NCBI GenBank assembly: GCA_003229735.1
Contig: QIFI01000099.1
Location: forward strand, 1 to 6,806
Source: Candidatus Anderseniibacteriota bacterium
GTDB lineage: Bacteria > Patescibacteriota > Andersenbacteria > UBA10190
Length of the DNA stretch: 6,806 bases
Direction of reading: 5' to 3'
The notes beneath the pieces were generated by a model. It was given only the letters and a program-made list of their open reading frames with translations, was not told where the DNA came from and did not search any database. A program made the position numbers and the translations under genes. Positions 1 to 5,202 of the stretch are shown here, piece by piece (within the stretch, counting starts at the first letter, position 1; each line of letters opens with the position of its first letter).

Positions 1-381
1 CTCCCGCGCCCTCTTTTTAGGATACCTGGCCAGCGATAACTTGAGGCTGCGATGAGATATCACAAACAACTTCGGCTCAAACCCGATTTCATCAGTCAAT
101 TTTTTCACCAGTTCCGTCACCTCATCCGTATTGGGATTAACTGCTCCCAGCCTCACATCCCGGCCTTTTTTATAAAACAAGATGACGCCAATCTGCTTGG
201 CCGTCTCTTTAGGCACCGCCTGGAGTGCCCCCCCATCAATGGGATAACCAAACAAATTTACATACGGCAGTCGAAAAGTTTCTGCCCGATGCTCCGCCAT
301 TCTTTCTTCCTGTTCCGCGTGTAAAGCTGACAGTTTAGTCGTCAATTCACTCCGCGCGTAAGCACTATTCCTTGCTACCAT
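1..381 (-). CDS. GspE/PilB-family type IV pilus / type II secretion ATPase, N-terminal fragment (cut by window edge)
   Basis: The 127 visible residues run from ATG at 381-379 to the window edge with no stop. Residues about 38-127 look like the MshEN/GspE N-terminal domain that precedes the ATPase core in PilB and GspE. Family-like features are LPYVNLFGYPID (38-49), a VPKETAKQIGV stretch (56-66), a V-R-L-G-A-V-N-P-N-T strand (76-85), and an F-V-I-S-H-R-S-L ending. Residues 1-35 form a charged, probably helical lead-in. The family powers pilus extension or pseudopilus assembly as a cytoplasmic hexameric ATPase. The Walker motifs lie outside the window, so function cannot be confirmed here. PilB is favoured over GspE only because small-genome bacteria of this kind usually carry type IV pili. 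The start is supported by a strong extended -10 placed exactly for a leaderless transcript. Confidence 0.75.
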   Translation of the reverse strand, partial: MVARNSAYARSELTTKLSALHAEQEERMAEHRAETFRLPYVNLFGYPIDGGALQAVPKETAKQIGVILFYKKGRDVRLGAVNPNTDEVTELVKKLTDEIGFEPKLFVISHRSLKLSLARYPKKRARE

Positions 382-387
382 ACCTTA

Positions 388-396
388 AGTATACCA
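388..396 (-). promoter_or_regulatory. Extended -10 promoter of the PilB/GspE gene (predicted leaderless)
   Basis: On the minus strand the bases read TGGTATACT, an extended -10 element (TGn plus TATACT). Six bases (TAAGGT) separate it from the ATG, so transcription should begin at or next to the start codon. A GTGACT about 18 bp upstream is a weak -35. The ruvB promoter has the same layout. No Shine-Dalgarno fits in this space. Confidence 0.6.
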
Positions 397-466
397 GCCC
401 TATCTTAAATTAGTCACCGTCCTGCTGACCAATAAAGCTGATTTTCAATTCACCTAATATAGTGTT

Positions 467-497
467 AAAAAAACCCTCTCCCCTCGAGGGGAGAGGG
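467..497 (-). terminator. Rho-independent terminator of yvcK
   Basis: On the minus strand, 27 bases past the yvcK stop, a perfect palindrome (474-497, CCCTCTCCCCTC and its complement) is followed directly by seven T residues (473-467). This is a textbook intrinsic terminator. The palindrome belongs to a REP-like repeat, so the repeat appears to serve as terminator here. Confidence 0.8.
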
Positions 498-510
498 TTG
501 GGTGAGGGGT
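472..510. repeat. REP-like palindromic repeat, copy A
   Basis: A 28-bp perfect palindrome (472-499) is followed on the plus strand by TGGGTGAGGGG. The layout, a C-rich arm, its G-rich complement and a GGGTGAGGG-type tail, is shared with the two copies at 4490-4537 and 5203-5250, although the arm sequence differs. Palindromes of this general form are, from memory, very common between genes in many bacterial genomes. Confidence 0.6.
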
Positions 511-523
511 GTTTTTGGCCCTA

Positions 524-1585
524 TCAACCCTCCAGTTTTGTGCCTTTTGCCTTTTGCCTTTTTAACAACTCCCCCAAAATTTCAGATATTTTTTTATCGT
601 CATGGACCACAATTGCCCGCGGCACTGCGTCCTCTTTTTGAGCCTTCGGCAATTCCTTATCCACTAAACCCTCTTCCCGCAATTCATAATTATGATCTCG
701 ATCAACAAACTTAACCCATTCCTGACCGGCTACTAATTCTACTTGAGCCGTCTCCCCGCCATTGGTCAATACCATATTCACCTCTCTACCCAGATATGAT
801 TCATAAACTCTGACAAAATCCTCCCCCGACCAGCCGCTCGTCTGTCGCGGTGTAGTTAACAGTGTCATCACTACCCATAATTTAGCCTCGCTCCTCGCCA
901 CCGCCTCCCCTAAAGCCGGCAAGGCCAGAGTAGGCAAAATAGTTCCGTAGGTATGCCCCGGCGCCACAATCACATGATCAGCTTCAATCAATGCCTCTAT
1001 GGCCCTGGGATTAAGCGGCACCTCCCCCTCCACGAACTTCACCCGCACGTCTCCCGCCTGCCATTTAGGATCTGCCTGCAAGTTCACCTGATGTGAAATC
1101 AAATGCTGTCCCTCTCCCAATAAATTCTCCTGTCCCGCGAACTCAATCACCACCTGTTGCGTCAACGGGGTGATAGTTACCGGCACCACTCCCGCTTCTT
1201 TAGGCACCTGTAAAATACGCGCCATCATGGCAATTCCGGCATCTAAGTCACTGGTTTTTTCCAGCGAAGTCAAAAAAATGTTTCGCAGAGTGTGTCCCGC
1301 GAAATCACCCCGATCGTACCGATGCTCCAGCGCCTTCAGTAACTGCTCCCCTCTAATATCCCCATGAAATCCACTCAAAGCCATCAGACACTTGGTCAAA
1401 TCTCCCATAGCCGAAACATTATATTGCTCCCTCAACCGCCCGGTCGACCCCCCATCATCAGCATTTAATACCAGCGCGTGCAAAGACTCTATCTCCCCAT
1501 TCTTTAATAGCGGCACCATGGCCTTAAGCAATCGGGATGTCCCATTTCCCCCTCCTAATATCACCACTTTTGGCTTATTAGTCAC
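524..1585 (-). CDS. yvcK: YvcK/CofD-like family protein (gluconeogenesis factor family), divergent
   Basis: This 353-residue Rossmann-type protein has the YvcK/CofD signature in order: nucleotide-binding loop GGGNG (11-15), NADDGGSTGRLR (41-52), a G-D-L-T-K-C-L-M-A-L-S segment (61-71), GHTLRN (97-102, usually GHxxGN) and VAPGHTYGTILP (207-218, usually GPGSxYTSxxP). Characterised relatives bind UDP-sugars and are needed for normal envelope growth and gluconeogenic carbon use; they are cytoplasmic. Substrate and role here are inferred. The usual N-L-M-T-K-Y-G-Q-T segment appears as T-L-L-T-T-P-R-Q-T (241-249), so this is a divergent member. The GTG start (1585-1583) lies inside the terminal repeat of an inserted element. 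An in-frame TAA at 1606-1604 rules out any earlier start, and later GTGs at codons 7-8 would remove the first strand. The gene ends with tandem stops TGA-TAG, then a terminator. Confidence 0.88.
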   Translation of the reverse strand: MTNKPKVVILGGGNGTSRLLKAMVPLLKNGEIESLHALVLNADDGGSTGRLREQYNVSAMGDLTKCLMALSGFHGDIRGEQLLKALEHRYDRGDFAGHTLRNIFLTSLEKTSDLDAGIAMMARILQVPKEAGVVPVTITPLTQQVVIEFAGQENLLGEGQHLISHQVNLQADPKWQAGDVRVKFVEGEVPLNPRAIEALIEADHVIVAPGHTYGTILPTLALPALGEAVARSEAKLWVVMTLLTTPRQTSGWSGEDFVRVYESYLGREVNMVLTNGGETAQVELVAGQEWVKFVDRDHNYELREEGLVDKELPKAQKEDAVPRAIVVHDDKKISEILGELLKRQKAKGTKLEG

Positions 1586-1642
1586 TGTAAAGAAATAACT
1601 TGATTAGGTCTCGTTCCCTGGGTGCCAAGATACAACTTTTCC
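1581..1642. repeat. Left inverted-repeat arm of the MITE-like element (62 bp)
   Basis: Read on the minus strand, this arm runs from GGAAAAGTTGTA (12 of 12 shared with the right arm) through TTGG, a 23-bp stretch matching at about 12 positions, and a terminal AAGTTATTTCTTTACAGTGA nearly identical to the right arm. It contains the present GTG start of yvcK at 1585-1583. Confidence 0.75.
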
Positions 1643-1693
1643 GACGCACCGCAGTGCTAGTGCCGGCGCCCGGCGGAATGCGAAAAATATGAG

Positions 1694-1710
1694 CTGTAGT
1701 ATAACTACAG
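1694..1710. repeat. Small hairpin in the element core
   Basis: CTGTAGT, a three-base loop ATA and ACTACAG form a perfect 7-bp stem directly before the first dispersed-repeat copy. Its function is unknown. Confidence 0.5.
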
Positions 1711-1736
1711 TTTATCCTGAGCGAAGTCGAAGGGTG
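1711..1736. repeat. Dispersed repeat, copy 1 (GAGCGAAGTCGAA core)
   Basis: The copy reads TTTATCCTGAGCGAAGTCGA followed by AGGGTG and matches 1771-1796 at 24 of 26 positions. Sequences with this CCTGAGCGAAGTCGAAGGG core are, from memory, frequent between genes in many environmental bacterial genomes; their function is unclear. Confidence 0.65.
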
Positions 1737-1752
1737 AGTGTTTTTTAATTGA

Positions 1753-1838
1753 GGAAAAGTTGTAGATTGGTTTATCTTGAGCGAAGTCGAAAGGTGCATA
1801 GGGGGCAAGAGATGATTAAGTTATTTTTTTACAGTGAC
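1753..1838. repeat. Right inverted-repeat arm of the MITE-like element (86 bp, carries a 24-bp extra block)
   Basis: The arm starts GGAAAAGTTGTA and ends AAGTTATTTTTTTACAGTGA(C). It equals the left arm in length (62 bp) once the 24 bases at 1771-1794 are removed. That block is a copy of the dispersed repeat also found at 1711-1736. Confidence 0.7.
1771..1796. repeat. Dispersed repeat, copy 2, inserted into one arm of the element
   Basis: This is the second copy of the 26-bp repeat, in the same orientation and 60 bp downstream of the first. The first 24 bases are exactly the stretch absent from the other arm of the inverted repeat, so it looks like a secondary insertion into the element. Confidence 0.65.
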
Positions 1839-1840
1839 TA

Positions 1841-1854
1841 TATTCTTTTGACAT
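1841..1854 (-). other. Displaced original 5' end of yvcK (ATG plus four codons)
   Basis: On the minus strand, ATG at 1854-1852 begins M-S-K-E and then meets the element. Joined across one TA to the codons at 1577 and below, it continues Y-N-K-P-K-V-V-I in the yvcK frame. This is therefore probably the ancestral start of yvcK. In the present sequence translation from it would stop at TAA (1818-1816) after 12 codons. The assignment rests on the in-frame junction only. Confidence 0.65.
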
Positions 1855-1876
1855 ATGCTCAACTTTACATTATTAA
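1848..1876 (+). promoter_or_regulatory. Sigma-70-type promoter for the orphan gene at 1928
   Basis: A perfect -35 TTGACA (1848-1853), a 17-bp spacer and a -10-like TATTAA (1871-1876, 4 of 6) lie outside the inserted element. The predicted transcript start near 1883 leaves a leader of about 45 bases that contains the Shine-Dalgarno. The -35 overlaps the displaced yvcK ATG on the other strand, so before the insertion the two genes were compactly divergent. Confidence 0.6.
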
Positions 1877-1916
1877 CATTAGATAGCAATTTTTGCACCT
1901 TCCCCAACCTAAAGCC

Positions 1917-1921
1917 AGGAG
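1917..1921 (+). promoter_or_regulatory. Shine-Dalgarno of the orphan gene
   Basis: AGGAG lies six bases before the ATG at 1928, the cleanest ribosome binding site in the window. It fixes this start. Confidence 0.75.
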
Positions 1922-1927
1922 AGTCTC

Positions 1928-2281
1928 ATGGCCACTAAACCCAACAAAGTAGTATTCCCCGGCGATATGTTCAGCCAGGATCAAATTGTTTACTTGGGAC
2001 TCACTCCTGCTACGATTAATAAAACACCTCTTATACTACTCCGCTTCACTCGAATAGTTTACATCACCGGCCAGACATTTGATCATGCCAAACCGCCCGT
2101 ACCAATCGGCACGTTCCAAACTGAACTCTATCACCCAGAAATTCACGTTGTAGTGCACTATTTAAGCAGCCCTCACCCAATCCCCGTTAACATCTTCGGT
2201 AAAACATTCATTATCAAAATCCGCAACCTCTTAGAACAATACATTACCATCGTCAAAGAAATCGAATCAGAAGACACCTAA
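1928..2281 (+). CDS. Hypothetical protein, 117 residues, no recognised family
   Basis: I do not recognise this protein. It starts M-A-T-K-P-N-K-V-V-F-P-G-D and is rich in Ile, Pro, Thr and Val. It has no convincing signal peptide, membrane helix or cysteine/histidine metal motif. The middle and later parts alternate hydrophobic and polar residues, suggesting beta strands, and the last 25 residues (I-R-N-L-L-E-Q-Y onward) look helical and acidic. It is very probably a real gene because everything needed for expression is present: a TTGACA promoter, an AGGAG site six bases before the ATG, and an intrinsic terminator nine bases past the stop. It is the only gene on the plus strand in the left two thirds of the window, divergent from yvcK and convergent with the lamin-tail gene. 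It could be a cytoplasmic regulator or a recently acquired orphan; nothing in the sequence decides. Confidence 0.7.
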   Translation: MATKPNKVVFPGDMFSQDQIVYLGLTPATINKTPLILLRFTRIVYITGQTFDHAKPPVPIGTFQTELYHPEIHVVVHYLSSPHPIPVNIFGKTFIIKIRNLLEQYITIVKEIESEDT

Positions 2282-2289
2282 CCCTAAAC

Positions 2290-2313
2290 CTCCCGCCATC
2301 GGGAGATTTTTTT
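2290..2313 (+). terminator. Rho-independent terminator of the orphan gene
   Basis: CTCCCG, loop CCAT and CGGGAG form a 6-bp GC-rich stem followed by A and seven T residues. It lies between two convergent genes and its T tract overlaps the stop codon of the lamin-tail gene. In the minus direction the stem is followed by GTTTAGGG, so it should act mainly on the plus strand. Confidence 0.8.
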
Positions 2314-4369
2314 ATGAATGAGTCCTTGCTCCCATCACCAACAACGGCTCCCGATTTTCTCGCGCCATTATCATCAGCATCACCACCAACCCCAAACCTA
2401 TACTGATCATCCTCCAGCCATCTCGCCCACCCGCTATCCGGCTAGAGCTCTCTGAACTAAGGCCCGTAACCGGAAAACTGGTCAGCCCGGCCACCATTCC
2501 CAACCGCACATCCTCCTGGAATCTAGGTAACACCCGATACCCACTGCTCGTCTCACTCACCACTCCGGTAATTGTCACCTTATTTCCCTTCTTCATTTTC
2601 GGCTTTTTAATCGAGGTAGTCGGCTTAATATATATCTTCACTTCCCCGCTCCCGTCATCAATATAAAAAGTTGATCCGCTGGTGGCAGTAACTTCCCCTT
2701 GCACCGTCACCAGCCACCCCTCTACCGCCTCGTCCACTTCCCCCGATTCAATCACATGCGGTTGAGGAGGCTCTCCATTTTTCACTTTCGAGATATCCGC
2801 CGCCCGCGCCAATTTAATCCTGGTTTCTCCCCTAGCTGAAGAAATCACTCCCATAATCTCCACCACGTCCCCCAGTTTTAACTCCGGATAATCGCCCTTC
2901 GAGAAATACACTTGCGCCCCCGATCCCGCCAGATATAGATAATTATTGCCGAACACTCCCGGAGGCACACTCACCACCCCCATTGTCTTTATTTCCACTC
3001 CTACTTCTTCGTCTCGAATATCCTTAAGTTCAATTTCCTTAATACTAGCCCCCAACACTTCTCCTTTTATATTTTCTTCACCGTCTTCTTCTTCCTCCTC
3101 CGCTTTTTCCCCGGGATCCACGATCACATTCTCTTCTCCTTCCGTCACTTGCGTACTCAACGCATAACCTCCACCCTCTCGATTATACGATTGCCCCTCA
3201 ACCGCTGATTCATTATACACAAACGATGACACCGTCTCCCCCGCCGGATTCATCAACCTCACTTCATCTCCACCGTTATTTAGCGCCAGCCTCGTTTCCT
3301 TTCTGCTGAACGCCAATATTCCGCCCCCGGATATTTCTATCCCGTCATCAATTATATATGCCTTGCTCCCTCCTTCTTTGTCATCCAATTGCCACCCATT
3401 CAAATCCACCATCTCATTCCCGGTATTCTTTAGCTCAATAAATTCAGCGCTGGTATCCGACCCCACCGGATTCGGTAAAAACTCATTAATCACTACCTTA
3501 TCTGAATAAACCGGCTCTTCAATTTTAATCTCCCACTCCGCCTCATCCTCCAGCTCCTCATCACTCACCGTCAGCACCACCTTAAAAGACCCCGACTTTT
3601 TATACTCATGGGCCACCTCAATGCCCCGCCCGCTATCTCCATCGCCAAACAACCACACGAAACCTAGTTCATCTCCATCCTCATCAATAGAATCGGCTCC
3701 GGAAAATGTTACCTCCTCACCCACCAAAGCCGTCGTCGCCCCGGTAATCACCGCCTCCGGCGCCGCGTTCACCGCCGGCTCACTATTCTCCGCCCCCGGT
3801 GTCCCATACCGTCCCCCTTCAAATCTCGTCGATGTATGCCAGGCCTCGGCCTGGCTTCCGTCCAGTTCCGCGTCCGTCCGCTCCATAGCCGCTCCGGTAT
3901 CCGTATTCTCCCCCGCGTACCATCCTTCCGCCTCCAGGCTATTCGCCTGATCAACTATTTTCCCCTCACTATCAGTTAACGTCAGTCTCTCTCCGCTATT
4001 AATCAACGTCAAAGACACCACTAAATCCGCCGCCGCTTCTGTAGCCTCTTCCTTCTTCTCTATCAAATAGTAATCACCGGCCTCCATCACTTCCCCTTCT
4101 TCAAACTCCACAATTATCTTAGCCTCCTTGTCCAATTGCTGTCGCGTCAGCACCCAGCCATCCAGCATCACCTCTGCATCGCTCGCATTATACAATTCTA
4201 TATATTCATCCCCATCCCACATCACCTCATTAATCACCACCGTCACCTCATCTGCCTCCACCGCCCCCGCCATTACCGGCTCAATTAAAATAGCAAAAAC
4301 AGCCAACATCACGGCTGCTATCAGTCGCACGCCAACCACCACATAAGATTCTACAGCGCGCCTCTCCAT
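2312..4369 (-). CDS. Membrane-anchored lamin-tail-domain protein with PKD and OB-fold-like domains
   Basis: This 685-residue protein appears exported and anchored at its C-terminus. An N-terminal signal or anchor (about 10-34, hydrophobic core L-I-A-A-V-M-L-A-V-F-A-I-L-I, then M-A-G-A) is followed by a lamin-tail domain (about 42-145, VVINEVMWDGDEYIELYN). A PKD-like domain follows (about 202-284, with WLFGDGDSG at 239-247), then a second lamin-tail domain (about 289-395, VVINEFLPNP through FIELKNTG). An acidic linker (about 420-433) leads to two OB-fold-like beta domains (about 435-528 and 552-624). The protein ends with a helix at 653-669 and a short charged tail. Lamin-tail domains occur on secreted bacterial proteins, often beside nucleases or OB folds; no catalytic motif is visible here. 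A surface binding or adhesion role, perhaps to polymer or nucleic acid, is inference. No Shine-Dalgarno precedes the ATG. Confidence 0.85.
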   Translation of the reverse strand: MERRAVESYVVVGVRLIAAVMLAVFAILIEPVMAGAVEADEVTVVINEVMWDGDEYIELYNASDAEVMLDGWVLTRQQLDKEAKIIVEFEEGEVMEAGDYYLIEKKEEATEAAADLVVSLTLINSGERLTLTDSEGKIVDQANSLEAEGWYAGENTDTGAAMERTDAELDGSQAEAWHTSTRFEGGRYGTPGAENSEPAVNAAPEAVITGATTALVGEEVTFSGADSIDEDGDELGFVWLFGDGDSGRGIEVAHEYKKSGSFKVVLTVSDEELEDEAEWEIKIEEPVYSDKVVINEFLPNPVGSDTSAEFIELKNTGNEMVDLNGWQLDDKEGGSKAYIIDDGIEISGGGILAFSRKETRLALNNGGDEVRLMNPAGETVSSFVYNESAVEGQSYNREGGGYALSTQVTEGEENVIVDPGEKAEEEEEDGEENIKGEVLGASIKEIELKDIRDEEVGVEIKTMGVVSVPPGVFGNNYLYLAGSGAQVYFSKGDYPELKLGDVVEIMGVISSARGETRIKLARAADISKVKNGEPPQPHVIESGEVDEAVEGWLVTVQGEVTATSGSTFYIDDGSGEVKIYIKPTTSIKKPKMKKGNKVTITGVVSETSSGYRVLPRFQEDVRLGMVAGLTSFPVTGLSSESSSRIAGGRDGWRMISIGLGLVVMLMIMARENREPLLVMGARTHS

Positions 4370-4398
4370 AAATTGTTTGTTTGTGTTAAATTTTTATG

Positions 4399-4404
4399 TT
4401 TATA
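4399..4404 (-). promoter_or_regulatory. Possible -10 element of the lamin-tail gene
   Basis: TATAAA on the minus strand stands about 30 bases upstream of the ATG in an A/T-rich stretch. No good -35 is present at 16-18 bp. This is weak evidence, noted only as the best candidate. Confidence 0.3.
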
Positions 4405-4443
4405 CCTATAAACTACCACCAACTCCCGCCTGACCGGAAAAAG

Positions 4444-4452
4444 TTATCCACA
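4444..4452 (+). promoter_or_regulatory. Single DnaA-box-like sequence (TTATCCACA)
   Basis: The nine bases match the consensus DnaA box exactly. It lies in the 247-bp gap between the lamin-tail gene and the phosphatidyltransferase gene, which otherwise holds a REP-like repeat and A/T-rich DNA. No second box or origin-type cluster is visible, so it may be chance or a lone regulatory or titration site. Confidence 0.35.
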
Positions 4453-4489
4453 GGCCAGATAAATACAATAATAACCACCCTGCCTCGGG

Positions 4490-4537
4490 GCGTTCTCCCT
4501 TCTCTCTACTCATAGGGAGAAGGGCTGGGGATGCGGG
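4490..4537. repeat. REP-like palindromic repeat, copy B
   Basis: The stem arms CCCTTCTCTCT (4497-4507) and AGGGAGAAGGG (4514-4524) pair with one G-T wobble around a 6-base loop, followed by CTGGGGATGCGGG. The 48-bp unit matches copy C at 5203-5250 except at five positions and is in the same orientation. It lies about 80 bases 3' of the phosphatidyltransferase gene, with no T tract on the minus strand. Confidence 0.75.
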
Positions 4538-4616
4538 TTAAATCAGAAGACATCATACATACTGCCAAACTACTTTCTCATCATCCTCTCCCTCACCAAG
4601 ATCGAAGTTCCTAACT

Positions 4617-5114
4617 TTATGAACGATTACTATACGAAATCAAATATTTTCCTCCCATAAACAACCCCCACACCGCCACCACCATAACCGCCGCCCACCC
4701 CATCGGCCCACCTGACATCAGCCATAAAATCACTGCTCCCTGCCCAGCCATCATCGCTTTCCCCGCTCCTCCCAAATCTTTAATTCGCCCGCCTCTATGG
4801 ATAAACACCAAGCCTAACCCCACTATTACATCTTTAGTCAAAATAAAGAACGCGTAAATAGGCACCACCGCGTAAACCAGCAGCACCAGCAATCCGCCAA
4901 ATATAATTATCCGATCCGTCATTTTATCAAACAGATAACCAAAATCACTAGTCTGACGCAAAGACCTGGCCAATACCCCATCTATGGCGTCCAGCCCCCA
5001 GGCCAAAATAAACGCCAGCACCGCCCACCAGATATTTCCCTGATCAACTAAATATATAAAACCAGCAAAGATTATCAGTCTAAAAGCAGTCAGCAAATTA
5101 GGCGTAGATAGCAT
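4617..5114 (-). CDS. CDP-alcohol phosphatidyltransferase family membrane protein (PgsA-like)
   Basis: This integral membrane enzyme transfers a phosphatidyl group from CDP-diacylglycerol to an alcohol. The complete family motif D-x2-D-G-x2-A-R-x8-G-x3-D-x3-D is present: D42, D45, G46, A49, R50, G59, D63 and D67, numbering from the chosen start. The motif sits between the first two hydrophobic regions as usual, and several more helices follow. The N-terminus (MLSTPNLLTAFRLIIF) matches the P-N-x-L-T-x-x-R opening of PgsA-type enzymes. The protein has 165 residues, a little short for the family. The alcohol cannot be read from the sequence; glycerol-3-phosphate is the default guess and inositol phosphate or others are possible. 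I chose ATG at 5114 because AGGTGA lies eight bases upstream; a GTG at 5126 in the same frame has poorer support. It lies downstream of ruvB on the same strand, separated by a REP-like hairpin. Confidence 0.88.
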   Translation of the reverse strand: MLSTPNLLTAFRLIIFAGFIYLVDQGNIWWAVLAFILAWGLDAIDGVLARSLRQTSDFGYLFDKMTDRIIIFGGLLVLLVYAVVPIYAFFILTKDVIVGLGLVFIHRGGRIKDLGGAGKAMMAGQGAVILWLMSGGPMGWAAVMVVAVWGLFMGGKYLISYSNRS

Positions 5115-5122
5115 ATTCACTC

Positions 5123-5128
5123 TCACCT
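5123..5128 (-). promoter_or_regulatory. Shine-Dalgarno deciding the phosphatidyltransferase start
   Basis: AGGTGA on the minus strand lies eight bases before ATG 5114. It overlaps the alternative GTG start at 5126-5124, which favours the shorter protein. Confidence 0.55.
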
Positions 5129-5186
5129 ATCCAGTTTAACTCATTAAACAGCGCTATCTCTTATTGTTCCACTAACGAGGTCGCTA

Positions 5187-5195
5187 TATATACCA
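5187..5195 (-). promoter_or_regulatory. Possible extended -10 of the phosphatidyltransferase gene
   Basis: The minus strand reads TGGTATATA, resembling the TGGTATACT of the pilB-like promoter. It stands just after the copy C hairpin and would give a leader of about 65 bases. No clear -35 is visible. Confidence 0.35.
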
Positions 5196-5202
5196 AAAGA
5201 AA

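Larger units (their letters stand above)
1581..1838. mobile_element. MITE-like 258-bp element with inverted termini and TA target duplication, inserted at the yvcK start
   Basis: The left end (GTCACTGTAAAGAAATAACT) and the inverted right end (GTCACTGTAAAAAAATAACT) match at 19 of 20 bases, and similarity extends to about 60 bp. TA dinucleotides flank both ends (1579-1580 and 1839-1840). Removing the element plus one TA fuses yvcK in frame to an upstream ATG at 1854-1852, which is strong evidence of a precise insertion. There is no transposase frame inside, so the element must be mobilised in trans. TA duplication is typical of IS630/Tc1/mariner-type transposases, but the family is inference. 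The core holds a GC-rich stretch (about 1650-1680), a small hairpin and two copies of a 26-bp dispersed repeat. A 76-codon minus-strand frame through it reads as repeat sequence, not as a gene. Confidence 0.8.

Noticed and set aside
52..324. 90-codon plus-strand frame at the left edge
   Set aside because: It is antisense to the PilB/GspE N-terminal domain, which is recognisable and has a promoter.
524..526. Alternative genetic code (UGA as glycine, as in some CPR lineages)
   Set aside because: The yvcK TGA is followed at once by TAG, and no gene here needs an in-frame TGA to be read through, so the standard bacterial code fits.
1578..1808. 76-codon minus-strand frame overlapping the yvcK start
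   Set aside because: It lies almost entirely within the inserted element, contains two copies of a repeat-derived peptide (STSL-K/R-IN) and has no ribosome binding site or family resemblance.
2946..4346. Several plus-strand frames inside the lamin-tail gene, rich in Ser/Pro/Thr
   Set aside because: Their composition is that expected from the antisense of an acidic, Glu/Gly-rich coding sequence, and the minus-strand gene has clear domains throughout.
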